This document shows, in pieces, positions 44,626 through 56,803 of a stretch of 64,000 nt of DNA (positions within the stretch are counted from its first letter, which is position 1; each line of letters starts with the position of its first letter). Both the position numbers and the translations under genes were made by a program. The stretch is from Ascaphus truei (lineage: Eukaryota > Chordata > Amphibia > Anura > Ascaphidae), in NCBI GenBank assembly GCA_036426205.1, contig CM071570.1:252720-316719 (forward strand). Direction: 5' to 3'. Below the pieces are notes generated by a model that saw nothing but the letters and a program-made list of their open reading frames with translations, was not told where the DNA came from and ran no database searches.

Positions 44626-45534
44626 TTTGCTTGGTGCTGTTGATATTTGGAGAGATTTGCATTTGGCATGTCCAGTATTTATTTGTATATAGTTATCATG
44701 CATTTACAGATATGATATAAATATGAAATCCTTATTTACAATAATGGGTGAAGGGGTGGTATCGGGTCAGGGTTGCTAACCCTTAATGACGGTAGCGGTT
44801 AATAACCGTAATCCATTATGGGTTAGGGACGTTAGTTTGGCTCTTTTTCTTATATGTATATATTTTTCATCACCACCAGTTGTATGACGGGAGAGGAAGA
44901 GGTGGGTGGCCTTCAATGTGGGTGCCGCCAAGGGTGAGTACAAATGTATTTAAATGTTTTATTGTGATTAATGTATATTTAATGGGCAATGCATTATTAT
45001 CCATATGTGGATAATAGTAATTTTGCCCATTAATGTACTATATGTGTTAGGGGACGGGAGTTTTTTTTTAGAGTATTGTTTATTTTTGGGGGGCACACCA
45101 TTGGTACCGCAGGCCCGCAGACGGCCACGGGGACCCCCGGATGCCCCCAGACACCCGCGGGGACCCTCGGACAACCGCAGACCCCTGTTGTCCCTCGGGG
45201 ATCACACGGGCACCCCCGCGGGCCTGTTGTATGGATGGTGTGCCAGCAAAAAGGTAAACAAATAATTTTTTTATAAGTCCAGCTTCTTTTCCGCCTGCCT
45301 TTAGCTGGCGCGTTTGTTTGGCACGTTTTTTAAGGCCGATTCAGTTAGTGCTGCTTGATCGTGCGCATTTTGCACCGAGGGCTAAAAAAAGCCCTTTTAA
45401 GACCGATAAAGCACAGTTATCACTGCTTAGTGAATCTCACTGCAGCCTTATCGGGCTTAAAGGGTACTTTGCGCTCCTTAAAGTCCACTTAACGAGCTTA
45501 GTGAATCGGACCCCTAAGTATGTGATTAACTGCT
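44626..45534. repeat. Foldback-family remnants, no gene
   Basis: It contains the short hairpin around TATCCATATGTGGATAATA (45000-45018), a GC-rich CCCGCGG stretch (45100-45230), and a terminal-type segment GCCGATTCAGTTAGTGCT ... GCTTAGTGAATCGGACCC (45333-45514). The hairpin and flanking GGGCAA motifs recur at 53040-53105. Confidence 0.5.
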
Positions 45535-46234
45535 GTGTCTCTTACATTCAGTGAGATTACTGGCAGTGATAGTATAACAGCTTCTCTGTGCCTGGCACAC
45601 AGGACGCTAATAGAGGAAGGTCCCCGTTACACACAGAGACAACAGCAAGAAAGGGATTATAACAAGGGCTGTGCAGCCCCCATCCCTGCTATAGGGACGA
45701 GAAGAGTTTGTGTAGGTGAATGGGGTAAAATATCTTCAGTCCAAGTTTTTTCCCCCCTTTCATAGAATTAATGAAACGATCCATTTCCCTCCTGTAACAG
45801 AACAGCAACGTGAGCGCGTTGTACTGAGGAAGTCAGGGAGATACAGGGTCTCTGCTCTGCAATGTATTTCCTCTGCTGCAGCTTCTGGGATTGTCTGTGC
45901 TCCATCAGGTTACAGAGATGTTATTTCTGTCATAATGCCACTAGGTGTCACTTGAATGTGACATTTGGCCAGAACAATTATATGTGTTGTGTGTGTGGAG
46001 TAGAGTCAGCAATTTATCTTCTAATTATCCTCAGAATGGAAATATAATAAATAATAATATAAAATAATAATAATAATAATAATAAGTAATGTTCTCTTCT
46101 ATCAGCTGGTTCTAGTACAACTAGCTGCGCTTCCTGCCCTGGTCACTGACCCATCCTACTGTCCTGCACTGGAAGGACGTTGTGTGCAGACATAAGTGTG
46201 GATCCTAACTGAAAGGACCCAACACACAGTCTCC
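45535..46234. other. 5' flank of V2R gene 2
   Basis: No repeat dominates except an AAT/TAA microsatellite at 46045-46085. It should hold the promoter of gene 2, but I cannot identify a TATA box or defined element with confidence. It includes a CATTGGCCAGAAC-like region around 45960. Confidence 0.4.
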
Positions 46235-46440
46235 ATGAGGAGGTTCCTCCAGCTTCTGATGCGCTCTCCTCCCTGGGTGAGGGCAACCACAGCAGGCTGC
46301 CGGCTCCAGGGCTGGAATATGGAGTCTTTCTTCTCCCAACCTGGGGATGTCCTCATTGGGGGGTTGTTTGTTGTCCACTCTGGCTTTGACATCCCACAGC
46401 TGTCCTTCCAGGACCCGCCTCAGCCACTCTCCTGTAACAG
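46235..46440 (+). CDS. V2R gene 2, exon 1 (N-terminus)
   Basis: It encodes MRRFLQLLMRSPPWVRATTA, then GCRLQ, FSQPGDVLIGGLFVVHSGFD and PQPLSCNR before a GTCAGT donor at 46441. DVLIGGLFxVH is the start of the class C ligand-binding domain. The length of 206 nt leaves phase 2, which joins exactly to exon 2 (CNR-FHIRYYRDV). An in-frame upstream ATG at 46196 is possible. I prefer 46235 because it puts the short leader next to the mature start. The leader is poor for a signal peptide, with Arg inside the hydrophobic stretch, which could impair export. Confidence 0.82.
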
Positions 46441-46559
46441 GTCAGTGCATGGGGCTGTATGCCGGATGGACCTGACGGTGGTGTCCAAAGTAGGGAGAGT
46501 TAAAGATATATATTTGTAAAATTCTAACAATACTTGGATGGCTTCCTGTCTCAATCTTT

Positions 46560-47330
46560 GTGCCCACTACACTACTCATACCCATGTGCCCACTACACTA
46601 CTCATACCCAGTGCCCACTACACTACTAATACCCATGTGCCCACTACACTACTCATAACCCATGTGCCCACTACACTACTCATACCCATGTGCCCACTAC
46701 ACTACTCATCACCGACGTGCCCACGACTCACTACTCAGATCCACACGGTGATCCAACTACAACTAACTCAGATCCACGTCCCCACTCATCAACTACTTAT
46801 ACCCATGTGCGTACCCACTACACCTACGATACCCACGTTGCCCTACGTACCATCCTTACCATAACACTATCTACCCATGTGCACCACTACCACCACCCCA
46901 GCATACATACCTATACCCATAGTGCCCACTACACTACTCATCCAGCCACCTACACGCATCAGTGCCCACTACACACTCTAGCCCATGTGCCCCACTACTA
47001 CTACCATTTGCACTATAACACCTATAAATGCCCACTACTACTACCATTGCAACACACTACTCTCAGCGTGCCCACTACAAACACTACTCATACCCAATAG
47101 TGCGCCCACTATNNNNNNNNNNNNNNNNNNNNNNNNNNNNNNNNNNNNNNNNNNNNNNNNNNNNNNNNNNNNNNNNNNNNNNNNNNNNNNNNNNNNNNNN
47201 NNNNNNNNNNNNNNNNNGTGCCCACTACACTACTCATACCCATGTGCCCACTACACTACTCATACCCATGTGCCCACTACACTACTCATACCATGTGCCC
47301 ACTACACCACTCCTCCCCATTGCCTCCTAC
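46560..47330. repeat. 26-bp minisatellite containing the assembly gap
   Basis: Tandem GTGCCCACTACACTACTCAT-ACCCAT units, regular at both ends and increasingly irregular toward the gap. Reading frames over it are by-products. Confidence 0.9.
47113..47217. other. Assembly gap (105 N)
   Basis: A run of N inside the 26-bp minisatellite; its real length is unknown. Confidence 1.
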
Positions 47331-47439
47331 ACCCCTCTTCCTCATTTCAATCAACACCTCTCCCACATCGTCCACTACACCTCTGTCCTCTATATCTGTC
47401 TAATTACACCTGTTTAACCCCTACTGTACATCTACCCCA

Positions 47440-50400
47440 TCAAATGTGTGGCCCCTACATATCCTCCCCAATAAAGAAAATGTGTTCACGTCCAAATTCA
47501 CGAACATGACTTTTGCTGTAAAAGGGCACATCCATTGTAATTCAAATGCTGTGGTGTACACGCTCGCGTGCAAGTGCGGCCTACAGTACGTGGGACGCAC
47601 CACGCTGTGGTGTACACGCTCGCGTGCAAGTGCGGCCTACAGTACGCGGGACGCACCACGCTGTGGTGTACATGCTCGCGTGCAAGTGCGGCCTGCAGTA
47701 CGTGGGACGCACCACGTTGTGGTGTACACGCTCGCGTGCAAGTGCGGCCTACAGTACGTGGGACGCACCACGCTGTGGTGTACACGCTCGCGTGCAAGTG
47801 CGGCCTGCAGTACGTGGGACGCACCACGCTGTGGTGTACACGCTCGCGTGCAAGTGCGGCCTACAGTACGTGGGACGCACCACGTTGTGGTGTACATTCT
47901 CTGCGCGTGGCAAGTTGGCGTCATACAGTACGGGGACGCCCCACGCTGTGGTGTACACTCGCTGCAGTGCGGCCTGCAGTACGTGGACGCACCACGTCTG
48001 TGGTTTACCATGCTCGCGTGCATGGCGCCTACAGTACTGGGACGCACCACTTGTGTGTACACGCTCGCGTGCAAGTGCGGCCTGCAGTACGTGGGACGCA
48101 CCACTGTGTGGTGTACACTCTCGCGGTGCAGTGGCGGCCTGCAGTACGTGGGACGCACCACGTCTGTGGTGTACACGCTCGCGTGCAGTGCGGCCTGCAA
48201 TCGTGGGACGCACCACTTGTGTTGTACACGCTCGCGTGCAAGTGCGGCCTCCAGTACGTGGGACCACCAGCTTGTGGTGTACACGCTCGCTGCAAGTCGG
48301 CCTGCAGTACGGGGGACGCACCACGCTGTGGTGTACAGCTCGTGCAAGTGCGGCCTCAGTACGTGGACGCACCACGCTGTTGGTGTACACTGCTCGCGTG
48401 CAAGTGCGGCCTAAGTACGTACGCACCACGCCTGTGGTACACTCTCGCGTGCAAGTGCGCCCGAGTATCGTGGGACGCCACCACCTGGTGTACACGCTCG
48501 CGTGCCAGTGCGGCCTGCAGTACGTGGGACGCACCACGCTGTGGGGGGTACACGCTCGCGTGCAAGTGCGGCCTGCATTACGTGGGACGCACCACTGTGG
48601 TGTACACGCTCGCGTGCAAGTGCGGCCTCAGTACGTGGACGCACCACGCGTGTGGTGTACACGCTCGCGTGCAAGTCGGCCTGCAGTACGTGGGACGCCA
48701 CCACGCGGGGGTGTACACGCTCGCGGTGCAAGTGCGGCCTACAGTACGTGGACGCACCACTCTGTGGTGTACATGCTCGCGTGCAATTGCGGCCTGCAGT
48801 ACGTGGACGCACCACGCTGTGGTGTACATGCTCGCGTGCAGTGCGGCCTGCAGTACGTGGGACGCACCACGTTGTGGTGTACACCGCTCGCTTGCAAGTG
48901 CGGCCTGCAGTACGTGGGACGCCCCACGCTGTGGTGTACCGCTCGCGTGGCAAGTGCGGCCTGCAGTACGTGGGACGCACCACGCTGTGGTTACACGCTC
49001 GCGTGCAAGTGCGGCCTGCAGTACTTGGGACGCACCACGCTGTGGTGTACACGCTCGCGTGCAAGTGCGGCCTGCAGTACGTGGGACCACCACGCTGTGG
49101 TGTCACGCTCGCGTGCAAGTGCGGCCTACAGTACGTGGGACGCAACCACGTGTGGTTACACGCGTCGCGGTGCAAGTGCGGCCTGCAGTACGTGGGACCA
49201 CACGTTGTGGTGTACACGCTCGCGTGCTAGTGCGGCCTGCAGTACGTGGGACGCACCACGCTGTGGTGTACACGCTCGCGTGCAAGTGCGGCCTACAGTA
49301 CGTGGGACGCACCACGCTGTGGTGTACATGCTCGCGTGCAAGTGCGGCCTGCAGTACGTGGGACGCACCACGTTGTGGTGTACACGCTCGCGTGCAAGTG
49401 CGGCCTACAGTACGTGGGACGCACCACGCTGTGGTGTACACGCTCGCGTGCAAGTGCGGAAAAAAGAAAAAACCATCCTAGTAAGTAAGGAAAGAAACGT
49501 GGGCTACCCCTCGCTGTGGTGTACACGCTCGCGTGCAAGTGTGGCGGTCCTAATTACAGCTACGTGGGGACGCACTAACATAATACGCTGTTAGTTGTAA
49601 GTATAAGAAAAAGAGATGCTCGCGTTGGCAAAGTGCGGGGCGAACTGGCATACTGGGACGGCACCATATGCGGCTTTGGTGTACATGCTCGCAAGTTGCA
49701 AGAAAAAAGTGCAATTCACCATGTCATACGTGGGCCGGGCACTCCACGTTGGTGGTGTAGCAGCGCGAATAAACGAGCGGTAGGCAAGTGGCGCGCCTAA
49801 ACAGTACCTTGGAATACTCAGTCCAGCTGGTGGTGGTACACGTGCTCGCGCTGGCCATAGAGTGAGTGGCGGCCCCTGTCAGTTATCGTGGGGCGGGCAC
49901 GGCACGGCATTAAAGATTAAAGAAAGGTTTACACGTCTTCGCTGTGCAAAGTGGCTGGCCTACAGTATCGTGGGACGCGAAAAAAGAAGAGCAAAAAACT
50001 AATCACTGTCCTGTGGTGTAGCACGCGTTCAAAATAAGAAACAGGAAGTATAAAAAAATATAAAACGGAAGAATGGGCTAAAGGGCTAAACCCAATGTCA
50101 GATACGTGGGACGCACCACTCTGTGGTGGTAAGCTCCTCAGCAGTGGGCAAGTGCTGGCGCTACAGTACGTGGACGCACCACGCTGTGGGATACGTGCGC
50201 TCGAAAGGTTGCACGTGCGGCTGCCAACGTCCGTGGACGCACCACAAGTTAGGTGTACACGCTCGCGTGCTAGTGGCGGCCTGCAGTACGTGGGACGCAC
50301 CCCACGTGTTGAGGTACACTCGCGTGCAAGTAGTGGCTGCATAGGTACCACAGCTGTATCGTACAAATCCTCAAAATTGGGACGTGCAACCACGGGGGCT

Positions 50401-50909
50401 GCACACTGTGGTGTAGCCTGCTCGCGTGCAAGTGGGGCGGCCAAAATGCATGTATCGTGGACGCATCCACGCTGTGTGTACAACGCTCGCGTGCAAGTGC
50501 GGCCTGCAGTACGTGGAGCGCACCACGTTGTGGTGTACACGCTCGCGTGCAGTGCGGCCTGCAGTACGTGGGGACGCACCACGCTGTGGTGTACACGCTC
50601 GCGAGTGGGCAAAGTGCGCGTCCGTGCGTAACGTAGGCGGCACGCACCACGAGAACCATGAAAGAAAGATTTCTGGAACACCGGAGGAACATCGTAAAAC
50701 GTTTCTTAGGACATGGGGTCTCACGGCACTTTGCATATAAACATAAGAAGGACCTAAAAATCATGGGGATTGAACAGATTAGACAGGGCACGAGAAGAGG
50801 AGACAGATTAGGAGACCTGCAGAAACAAGAGACTTATTGGATCTTTACACTACAAACACTGCATCCACATGGCTTGAATGAAGAGCTCGATCTAGCAGCT
50901 TTTCAGTGA
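47440..50909 (+). pseudogene. PLE4: GIY-YIG region of a Penelope-like element split by a satellite expansion
   Basis: The left piece (about 47440-47606) encodes PNKENVFTSKFTNMTF, then VVYTLACKCGLQYVGRTT, the cysteine linker plus the GIY-YIG core (here VVY...YVG). After some 3.1 kb of 56-bp repeats the chain resumes at 50658 with MKERFLEHRRNIVKRFLGHG and ends QETYWIFTLQTLHPHGLNEE...AAFQ and a TGA at 50907-50909. These two parts are exactly the two sides of one PLE nuclease, so the satellite grew inside it. RT is absent. About 200 bp of 3' sequence follows; I see no hammerhead there. Confidence 0.85.
47551..50650 (+). repeat. 56-bp tandem repeat made from the GIY-YIG motif
   Basis: The unit starts GTGGTGTACACGCTCGCGTG and ends GGGACGCACCACGCT. 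About 34 units are well kept (47551-49456); further units to about 50650 are degraded with A-rich insertions. 56 is not a multiple of three, so successive units rotate the frame; no frame meets a stop for long distances, giving false ORFs of up to 682 codons on plus and 268 on minus. Many units have single-base losses typical of uncorrected long reads, so exact copy number and spacing are unsafe. Confidence 0.93.
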
Positions 50910-51195
50910 GTAGGAGGTAAACAATGATTACTAGTCCACTTACTAGCTCTTCTTTTATTATCGGTATCTGCTTACACAAATGTTGGACCGATGAAACATT
51001 GGAATATATATTTTTTTATAAACATATTATATATATTCCAAATTGAGTATATTGGTTCTAAGATCTATTTTTTACAGTTTATGAATCAGTAATATTAATT
51101 TCTATATGACTCAATTGTAATCTTGTACCCCTCTAATGCATCAGACCAGCATTATGAGTAAGGTTATTACGGTCTTGAGTGTTAAAAATAAGAAA

Positions 51196-51262
51196 CACAC
51201 ATACACACACACACACACACACAAACACACACGCATGCACGCACGCACGCACGCACGCACGT

Positions 51263-51291
<29 letters not shown>
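51196..51291. repeat. (AC)n / (ACGC)n microsatellite
   Basis: AC repeats with an internal GCAC-GCAC block. Confidence 0.95.
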
Positions 51292-51295
<4 letters not shown>

Positions 51296-51460
51296 CACAC
51301 CATATAGTTTGTTTTACATTCATTTATTCAATTCCTCCGATTTGTGTGAATTGGTTTTAAGATATATATATATAGGATTTTACCAGGAATATTATTCATG
51401 TAATATTTATATATACCCTTACTAAAATATTTTAGAATATATATTATGTATTCACTTTTT

Positions 51461-52369
51461 TTTTTAAAACTTAATTTATATTAAAAAAATTTAGGGAGAG
51501 GGGAGGAATGAAGAAAATAATAAATGGGGGGGAGGGAAGGGTACAGAAAATAGAGATAGGAGAAAGTTCACATTCATTTACAATTTTACCTAACAAAATT
51601 TCTTAAAATATTCTATCATACAGTTAATATAAATATCATTTTTTGGTTTTTTTTTCCCTTTTTTTTTTGTTACAACAAAATTAAGTGGGTATTAATTTCT
51701 GGTTGATTTTCACTCAGAATCCAAGGTAACCACACCTTCTGAAAATCTGTGTAGGTGTCGTTATTAAGACTAACCATTTTTTCCATGTAGCAAATCTGCC
51801 AGACTTTATTTTTAACTTAGGAAATTGATGGAATAATTGTTTGTTTCCATACTGCCGCTAATTCGCGTCTTGCGGCTGAAGATATGTGGCACAGTAATTT
51901 ATTTTTATGTCTCGTGAGGGGGTAATATAATTTGTTTAAAAGAAATAACCAGGGATCCATTGGTAGGTCCAAACCGAAAAACCTTTGTGACCTCATTTTG
52001 ATTTCCAGCCAATAAGCTGCTATGAATGGGCACCTCCATCACATATGTATACATGTGGCTTGTACTCCACATCCTTTCGAACATGTAGTTGGGTACTCTG
52101 GGTTGAATTTAGCTAGTCTCATGGGGGTTAAGTACCACCTCATCATAACTTTATAGGCATTTTCTCTGATTGTGATACACATTGATGATATGGCAACTTT
52201 TTGAAAAATATCATTCCAGTCTTCCATGTCTCATACCTCCCCCAGGTCATCCTCCCATTGTAGCATATATTTCAGTTTTTGATTCATTTGTGGAGGGGGT
52301 CTAACAAAGTATCCATACAATTTAGATATCAGTCCAGGTGTGTTACTATCTGCTAGACAAAGTGACTCA
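51461..52369 (-). mobile_element. 5'-truncated L1-type LINE insertion with 15-bp target duplication
   Basis: The duplication ATGTATTCACTTTTT lies at 51446-51460 and 52370-52384. The minus strand holds the last part of ORF2 (52039-52227): MEDWNDIFQKVAISS, ENAYKVMMRWYLTPMRL and a C-x3-C...H motif, the normal L1 ORF2 C-terminus. A frame with PFIAAYWLEIKMRSQRFFG continues to about 51960. A-rich 3' end at 51461-51490 (T-rich on plus). Confidence 0.82.
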
Positions 52370-52384
52370 ATGTATTCACTTTTT

Positions 52385-54649
52385 ACCCTTCTATTGCATT
52401 AGATCAGCATTAGGAGAAAGGTTCTTATGAGTTTAAGGGCCTCATTCAGAGAGGGTTGATAAAAATTATCACCAGGGCATTTAAAATGCTGTTTTTTTGG
52501 GTGTTGCTATCACGGTATTCAGAAAGGCTCGATTACCAGTGATAGCAAAATTCCCAAAACGGGCGAGTTGCTGCCAGCGAGAACATCGAGCCTCTGAAAA
52601 GTCCTAAACCGGCGATACATTTCTGCTGCAGAGAGAGCGGCTCTGAGAGAGCCGCCTCTCCCAGCTGAAATGTCGCCCAAAAATTATTTATTTTAATATA
52701 CATTTCTTTAATAGTGTAGATGTGCAGGGGGTCTCCGGAGCTGAACCGCGTTGGTTTTATGTCCGGGCCATGCTCCCGAGATACAGGCACCTTTATGGGG
52801 TGCCGGTTTCTCCTATGCAAGGAAATGTCCCGGTCACGTGACGCCGGACTTTTCAATGCAGAGGGATACCGGCACCCCATAAAGGTGCCTGTATCTCGGG
52901 AAGCAGGGGGTCCCCGGACATTAAACCAACATGGTTCAGCTCCGGAGATGCCCTGGACATCTACACTATGAAAGAAATGTATATTAATAAATACTTTAAT
53001 AAACATTAATACACACCCCCCCTCCGCCCAAACCAATACAGTACAATAATGGGCAAAATAACTATCATCCAGATATGGATAATAGATTATTTGCCCATTA
53101 TTAAACACTGCATTAGCATACAAAAATAAAGTAAATAAATACAGTTATACTTACCATAACAGCAGGTCCCTCTGTCCTCCGTAGCAAGAAAGCATATAGT
53201 ATATACATAATAAAGACATTCTAATGGCCCCTAACCCCTTAATCACCTTAGCGGTTACTAACCACTATAGTCATTAAGGGGTTAACCCACCCTGGCCCGA
53301 TACAAACCCGGGAGGCCTAAGCACCCACCCCTGATTGACTATACCCACCCTGTACCCATTGAGTAGTATAGTGGTACATCATACCCATATAATAATAATA
53401 TGGGCATGATAATCCTCTATAGCACTCAATGGCCACCCTAATTACAATACATTAATACACAAGACACACAATAATAAAACATAACTAAACTCCAAAAAAA
53501 ACCACACTTCACTAAATAAAAACAGTAGCCAGCAAATCCAATCAGTAAAAGCAATAACAACATCAACAATGAATTAATTAAACCATTAACCAATCAAACC
53601 AATTAATTCCTAAACCAACTCAAAATAAATAGTAACACTAACCAATCCAAACAATGAATTACTACAACATTAATGAATTTAAACTGTAAAATAGAAAGAA
53701 AGAAATTCTAACAATATCTGAACTAGCCATAAAACGCATTAGCTAACATAATATAACATTAAGTACAAACGAACATCAATCGCAAACCTTTTATTAGCAT
53801 TAAGCATAAACAAACAAACACATCCACATAATAAACTGAAATGAAAAAAAGCAACAGCAATACAAAACCAGAAATGCCCCCCAAATATTGTCATAATAAT
53901 GTATTAATCTGTACCCTAAAGAGGTACAGATTAATATATTATCAGTCAATGTGCCTCCCCCAAAAAATCAAAAAACACATCCAAAGAATAAACCTGTAAA
54001 AAGAGACATTTACAAACATTCAATATGTTACTTACCATTAGAAGCCGTGGCCCTCCGACTCCCGGGGAAAAAGGAAGCTCACGTACCTTGAAGGCCTCCA
54101 ACAGCATCCGATGCCATCCGCCATGAAGATCCGGATCAGGAACCCAAATCTTCTTTTTTCTTTCTTTAATCACCTTCTTCTATCTTCATCTGTAACCATT
54201 TCTTGATCTTCTTTATCTTCTTTCTTCATCTGTCAATCCAAAATACCCCATGGTAAATCCCAACCGATGTTATCTCGTCGGCTTCTTGGGCTCAAATGAG
54301 GCGTCACGGGCTTAAATAGGGCTTGTGACGTCACATTTAGCCTCAAAATGGTTAACGGCCACCTGATTGGCTGTTAAAACCATGTTCCGACTTTTTTTTT
54401 TTTTGACATGACGTCACTTAAAGGGAATGATGCCAGCCAATCAGAATGGCTGTGCTTCATTTGCCTTTAAGATGACGTCACGAAGCCGGCGTCACATGGT
54501 ATTTCAGCCAATCAGATCGTGGGAACCAATTCCACACTCTGGTTGGCTAAAATACCTTGTGACACAGCGGCCATCTTGGATTTAGTGACGTCATGTTAAA
54601 GGGAATGATGCCAGCCAATCAGAATGGCTGTGCTTAATTTGCCTTTACA
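52385..54649. repeat. Foldback-family DNA with hairpins, no gene
   Basis: A 300-bp hairpin lies at 52688-52988 (arms with GATACAGGCACCTTTATGGG and its complement, TAGTGTAGATGT with ACATCTACACTA). The TATCCAGATATGGATAATA hairpin sits near 53060. AT-rich arm-like DNA spans 53440-53900, and GTCACATGGTATTTCAGCCA pairs with its complement at 54490-54563. Motifs such as CAGCCAATCAGAATGGCTGTG are shared with the palindrome centre at 42690, so this is likely a half-copy of the same family. Confidence 0.6.
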
Positions 54650-56130
54650 TCTCTTTAATATGTAGCCCCCTCTTTTTCAAGGGACCAAAAGTAATTGCAC
54701 AATTGACTCAAAAGCTGTTTCATGGACAGGTCTGGGCTATTCCTTCGTTATTTCATCATCAATTAAGCAGGTAAAAGGTCTGGAGTGGATTCCAGGTGTT
54801 GCATTCACATTTGGAAGCTGTTGCTGTGAACCCACAACATGCGGTCAAAGGAGCTCTCAATGCAAGTGAAACAGGGCATCTTTAGGCTGCAAAAATAAAG
54901 AAAATCCATCAGAGAGATAGCAGGAACATTAGGAGCGGCCAAATCAACAGTTTGGTACATTGTGAGAAAAAAAGAACGAACTGGCGAGCTCTGCAACACA
55001 AGAAGGCCTGGATGTCCACAGAAGACAACAGTGGTGGATGATCGTAGGGTCCTTTCCATGGTAAAGAAAAACACCTTCACAACATCCAGCCAAGTGAAGA
55101 ACACTCTCCAGGAGGTAGGTATATCATTATCCAAGTCTACCATAAAGAGAAGACTTCACGAGAGCAAATACAGAGGGTTCACCACAAGGTGCAAACCATT
55201 CATAAGCCTCAAGAATAGAAAGGCCAGATTAGACTTTGCCAAACAATATATAAAAAAAGCCAGCCCAGTTCTGGAACAGCATTCTTTGGACAGATGAAAC
55301 TAAGATCAATCTGTACCAGAATGATGGGGAAAAAAAACTATGGAGAAGGCTTGGAACGGCTCATGATCCGAAGCATATCACATCATCTGTAAAACACTGT
55401 GGAGGCAGTGTGATGGCATGAGCAAGCATGGCTTCCATGGCACTGGGTCACTAGTGTTTATTGATGAAGTGAGAGAAGACAGATGCAGCCGGCTGACTTC
55501 TGAAGTGTATAGGGATATATTGTCTGCTCAGATTCAGCCAAATTCAGTGAAGTTGATTGGACGGTGCTTCACTTTACAGATGGACAACGACCCAAAACAT
55601 ACTGCGAAAGCAACCCAGGAGTTTTTTAAGGCAAAGAAGTGGAATATTCTGCAATGGCCGAGTCAATCACCTGATCTCAACCTGATCAAGCATGCATTTC
55701 ACTTGCTGAAGACAAAACTTAAGGCAGAAAGACCCACGAACAAACAACAACTGAAGACAGCTGCAGTAAAGGCCTGGCAAAGCATCACAAAGGAGGAAAC
55801 CCAGCGTTTGGTGATGTCCATGCGTTCCAGACTTCAAGTAGTCATTGCCTGCAAAGGATTCTCGACAAAGTATTAAAAATGAAAATTGTATTTATGATTG
55901 TGTTAATTTGTCCAATTACATTTGAGCCCCTGAAATAAGGGGACTGTGTATGAAAATGGTTGCAATTCCTAAACGCTTCATACGATATTTTTGTTCAACC
56001 CCTTGAATTAAAGCTGAAGGTCTGCACTTCAATTGCATCTCAGTTGTTTCATTTCAAATCCATTGTGGTGGTTTAGAGAGCCAAAATTATGAAAATTGTG
56101 TCAGTGTCCAATTATTTCGGGGCCTAACTG
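54650..56130 (+). mobile_element. Tc1-like DNA transposon, left end missing
   Basis: The right terminal repeat ends CAATTATTTCGGGGCCTAACTGTA near 56130. Its partner at the left is not present: the copy begins around TGTAGCCCCCTCTTTTTCAA. The internal region holds a broken transposase. Confidence 0.82.
54962..55876 (+). pseudogene. Tc1-like transposase, frameshifted, catalytic Glu replaced by Lys
   Basis: The N-terminal piece (54962-55297) holds the helix-turn-helix region with RRPGCPQKTTVVDDRRV, VKKNTFTTSSQVKN and SKSTIKRRLHE. The first catalytic Asp (WTDETKINLYQ near 55285-55320) falls in a shifted frame. The C-terminal piece (55418-55876) has MDNDPKHTAKATQEFF and WPSQSPDLNLIKHAF. In Tc1 transposases the third catalytic residue of DD34E is Glu; here the codon at 55688-55690 is AAG (Lys). 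Inactive. Confidence 0.92.
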
Positions 56131-56803
56131 TATATGGGTGACTGATAGACCTTTTTGGAATTTGAAAGGGGTATTTTCAGGGGTATGGGGCTGAGTTGAA
56201 AAGGGAGGGCCCTGGTTACGTTCACATCGTAGCCAAATGATCAAGAGAGGATCATGTTCAACATCACCTGCTATAGAGAGTAACCGTATAAATAGACATT
56301 TGAGTAGTTTGCAAGTTGTAAATTGGTGATGTTTGTCATTAGGATGAGCAGTGGCTGGTGTGCTGGTTTTCAACGTTCTCCACCAACATTCAGTAGATAG
56401 TGAAGGACTTTTGAGTAATTCAGGGTGTATGGTGATTTTGGGGGTGGGCCAGGAGGGATTACTTTTGGATAGAGAAAGTAATATTTCCACGAGGCCACAA
56501 AAAATGAACAGAGAGCTAGCAGGGGACCATTATCCCAGAGGTAGGTAATGTTGCATGAAGCTGTTGTGTGCCAAGTGAGTGTGTGCTGAGTAGACAGCAG
56601 AGGTGTGCCTTTTCCTTGCCAAAATGTTCTGCTGCATTTATAATTATAAGGTCTGTTCAAGGTTTGCAGAGGGATTTTGGGGGGCGGGGGATGGGAGAGG
56701 CAGTCAAGTGTTGGGAGAGGCTGCAGTAAATAAAGTGTATATAGTATAGTATAATACTAACATTGCTAATACCCTGTAGTAACTTCTGTCTTATTTCTTA
56801 CAG
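56131..56803. other. V2R gene 2 intron 1, part next to exon 2
   Basis: No gene recognised. It ends with the acceptor TTCTTACAG. Confidence 0.6.

Noticed and set aside
46538..47509. Pro/Thr/His-rich ORFs around the gap
   Set aside because: Translation of the 26-bp minisatellite, including unknown residues from N.
47546..49594. ORF of 682 codons (and others of 637, 322, 268 and 262 codons) rich in Cys, Arg and Ala
   Set aside because: It is a perpetual reading frame over a 56-bp tandem repeat; the same DNA is open in several frames on both strands.
51136..51360. Possible CRISPR-like or telomere-like array
   Set aside because: A plain AC dinucleotide microsatellite.
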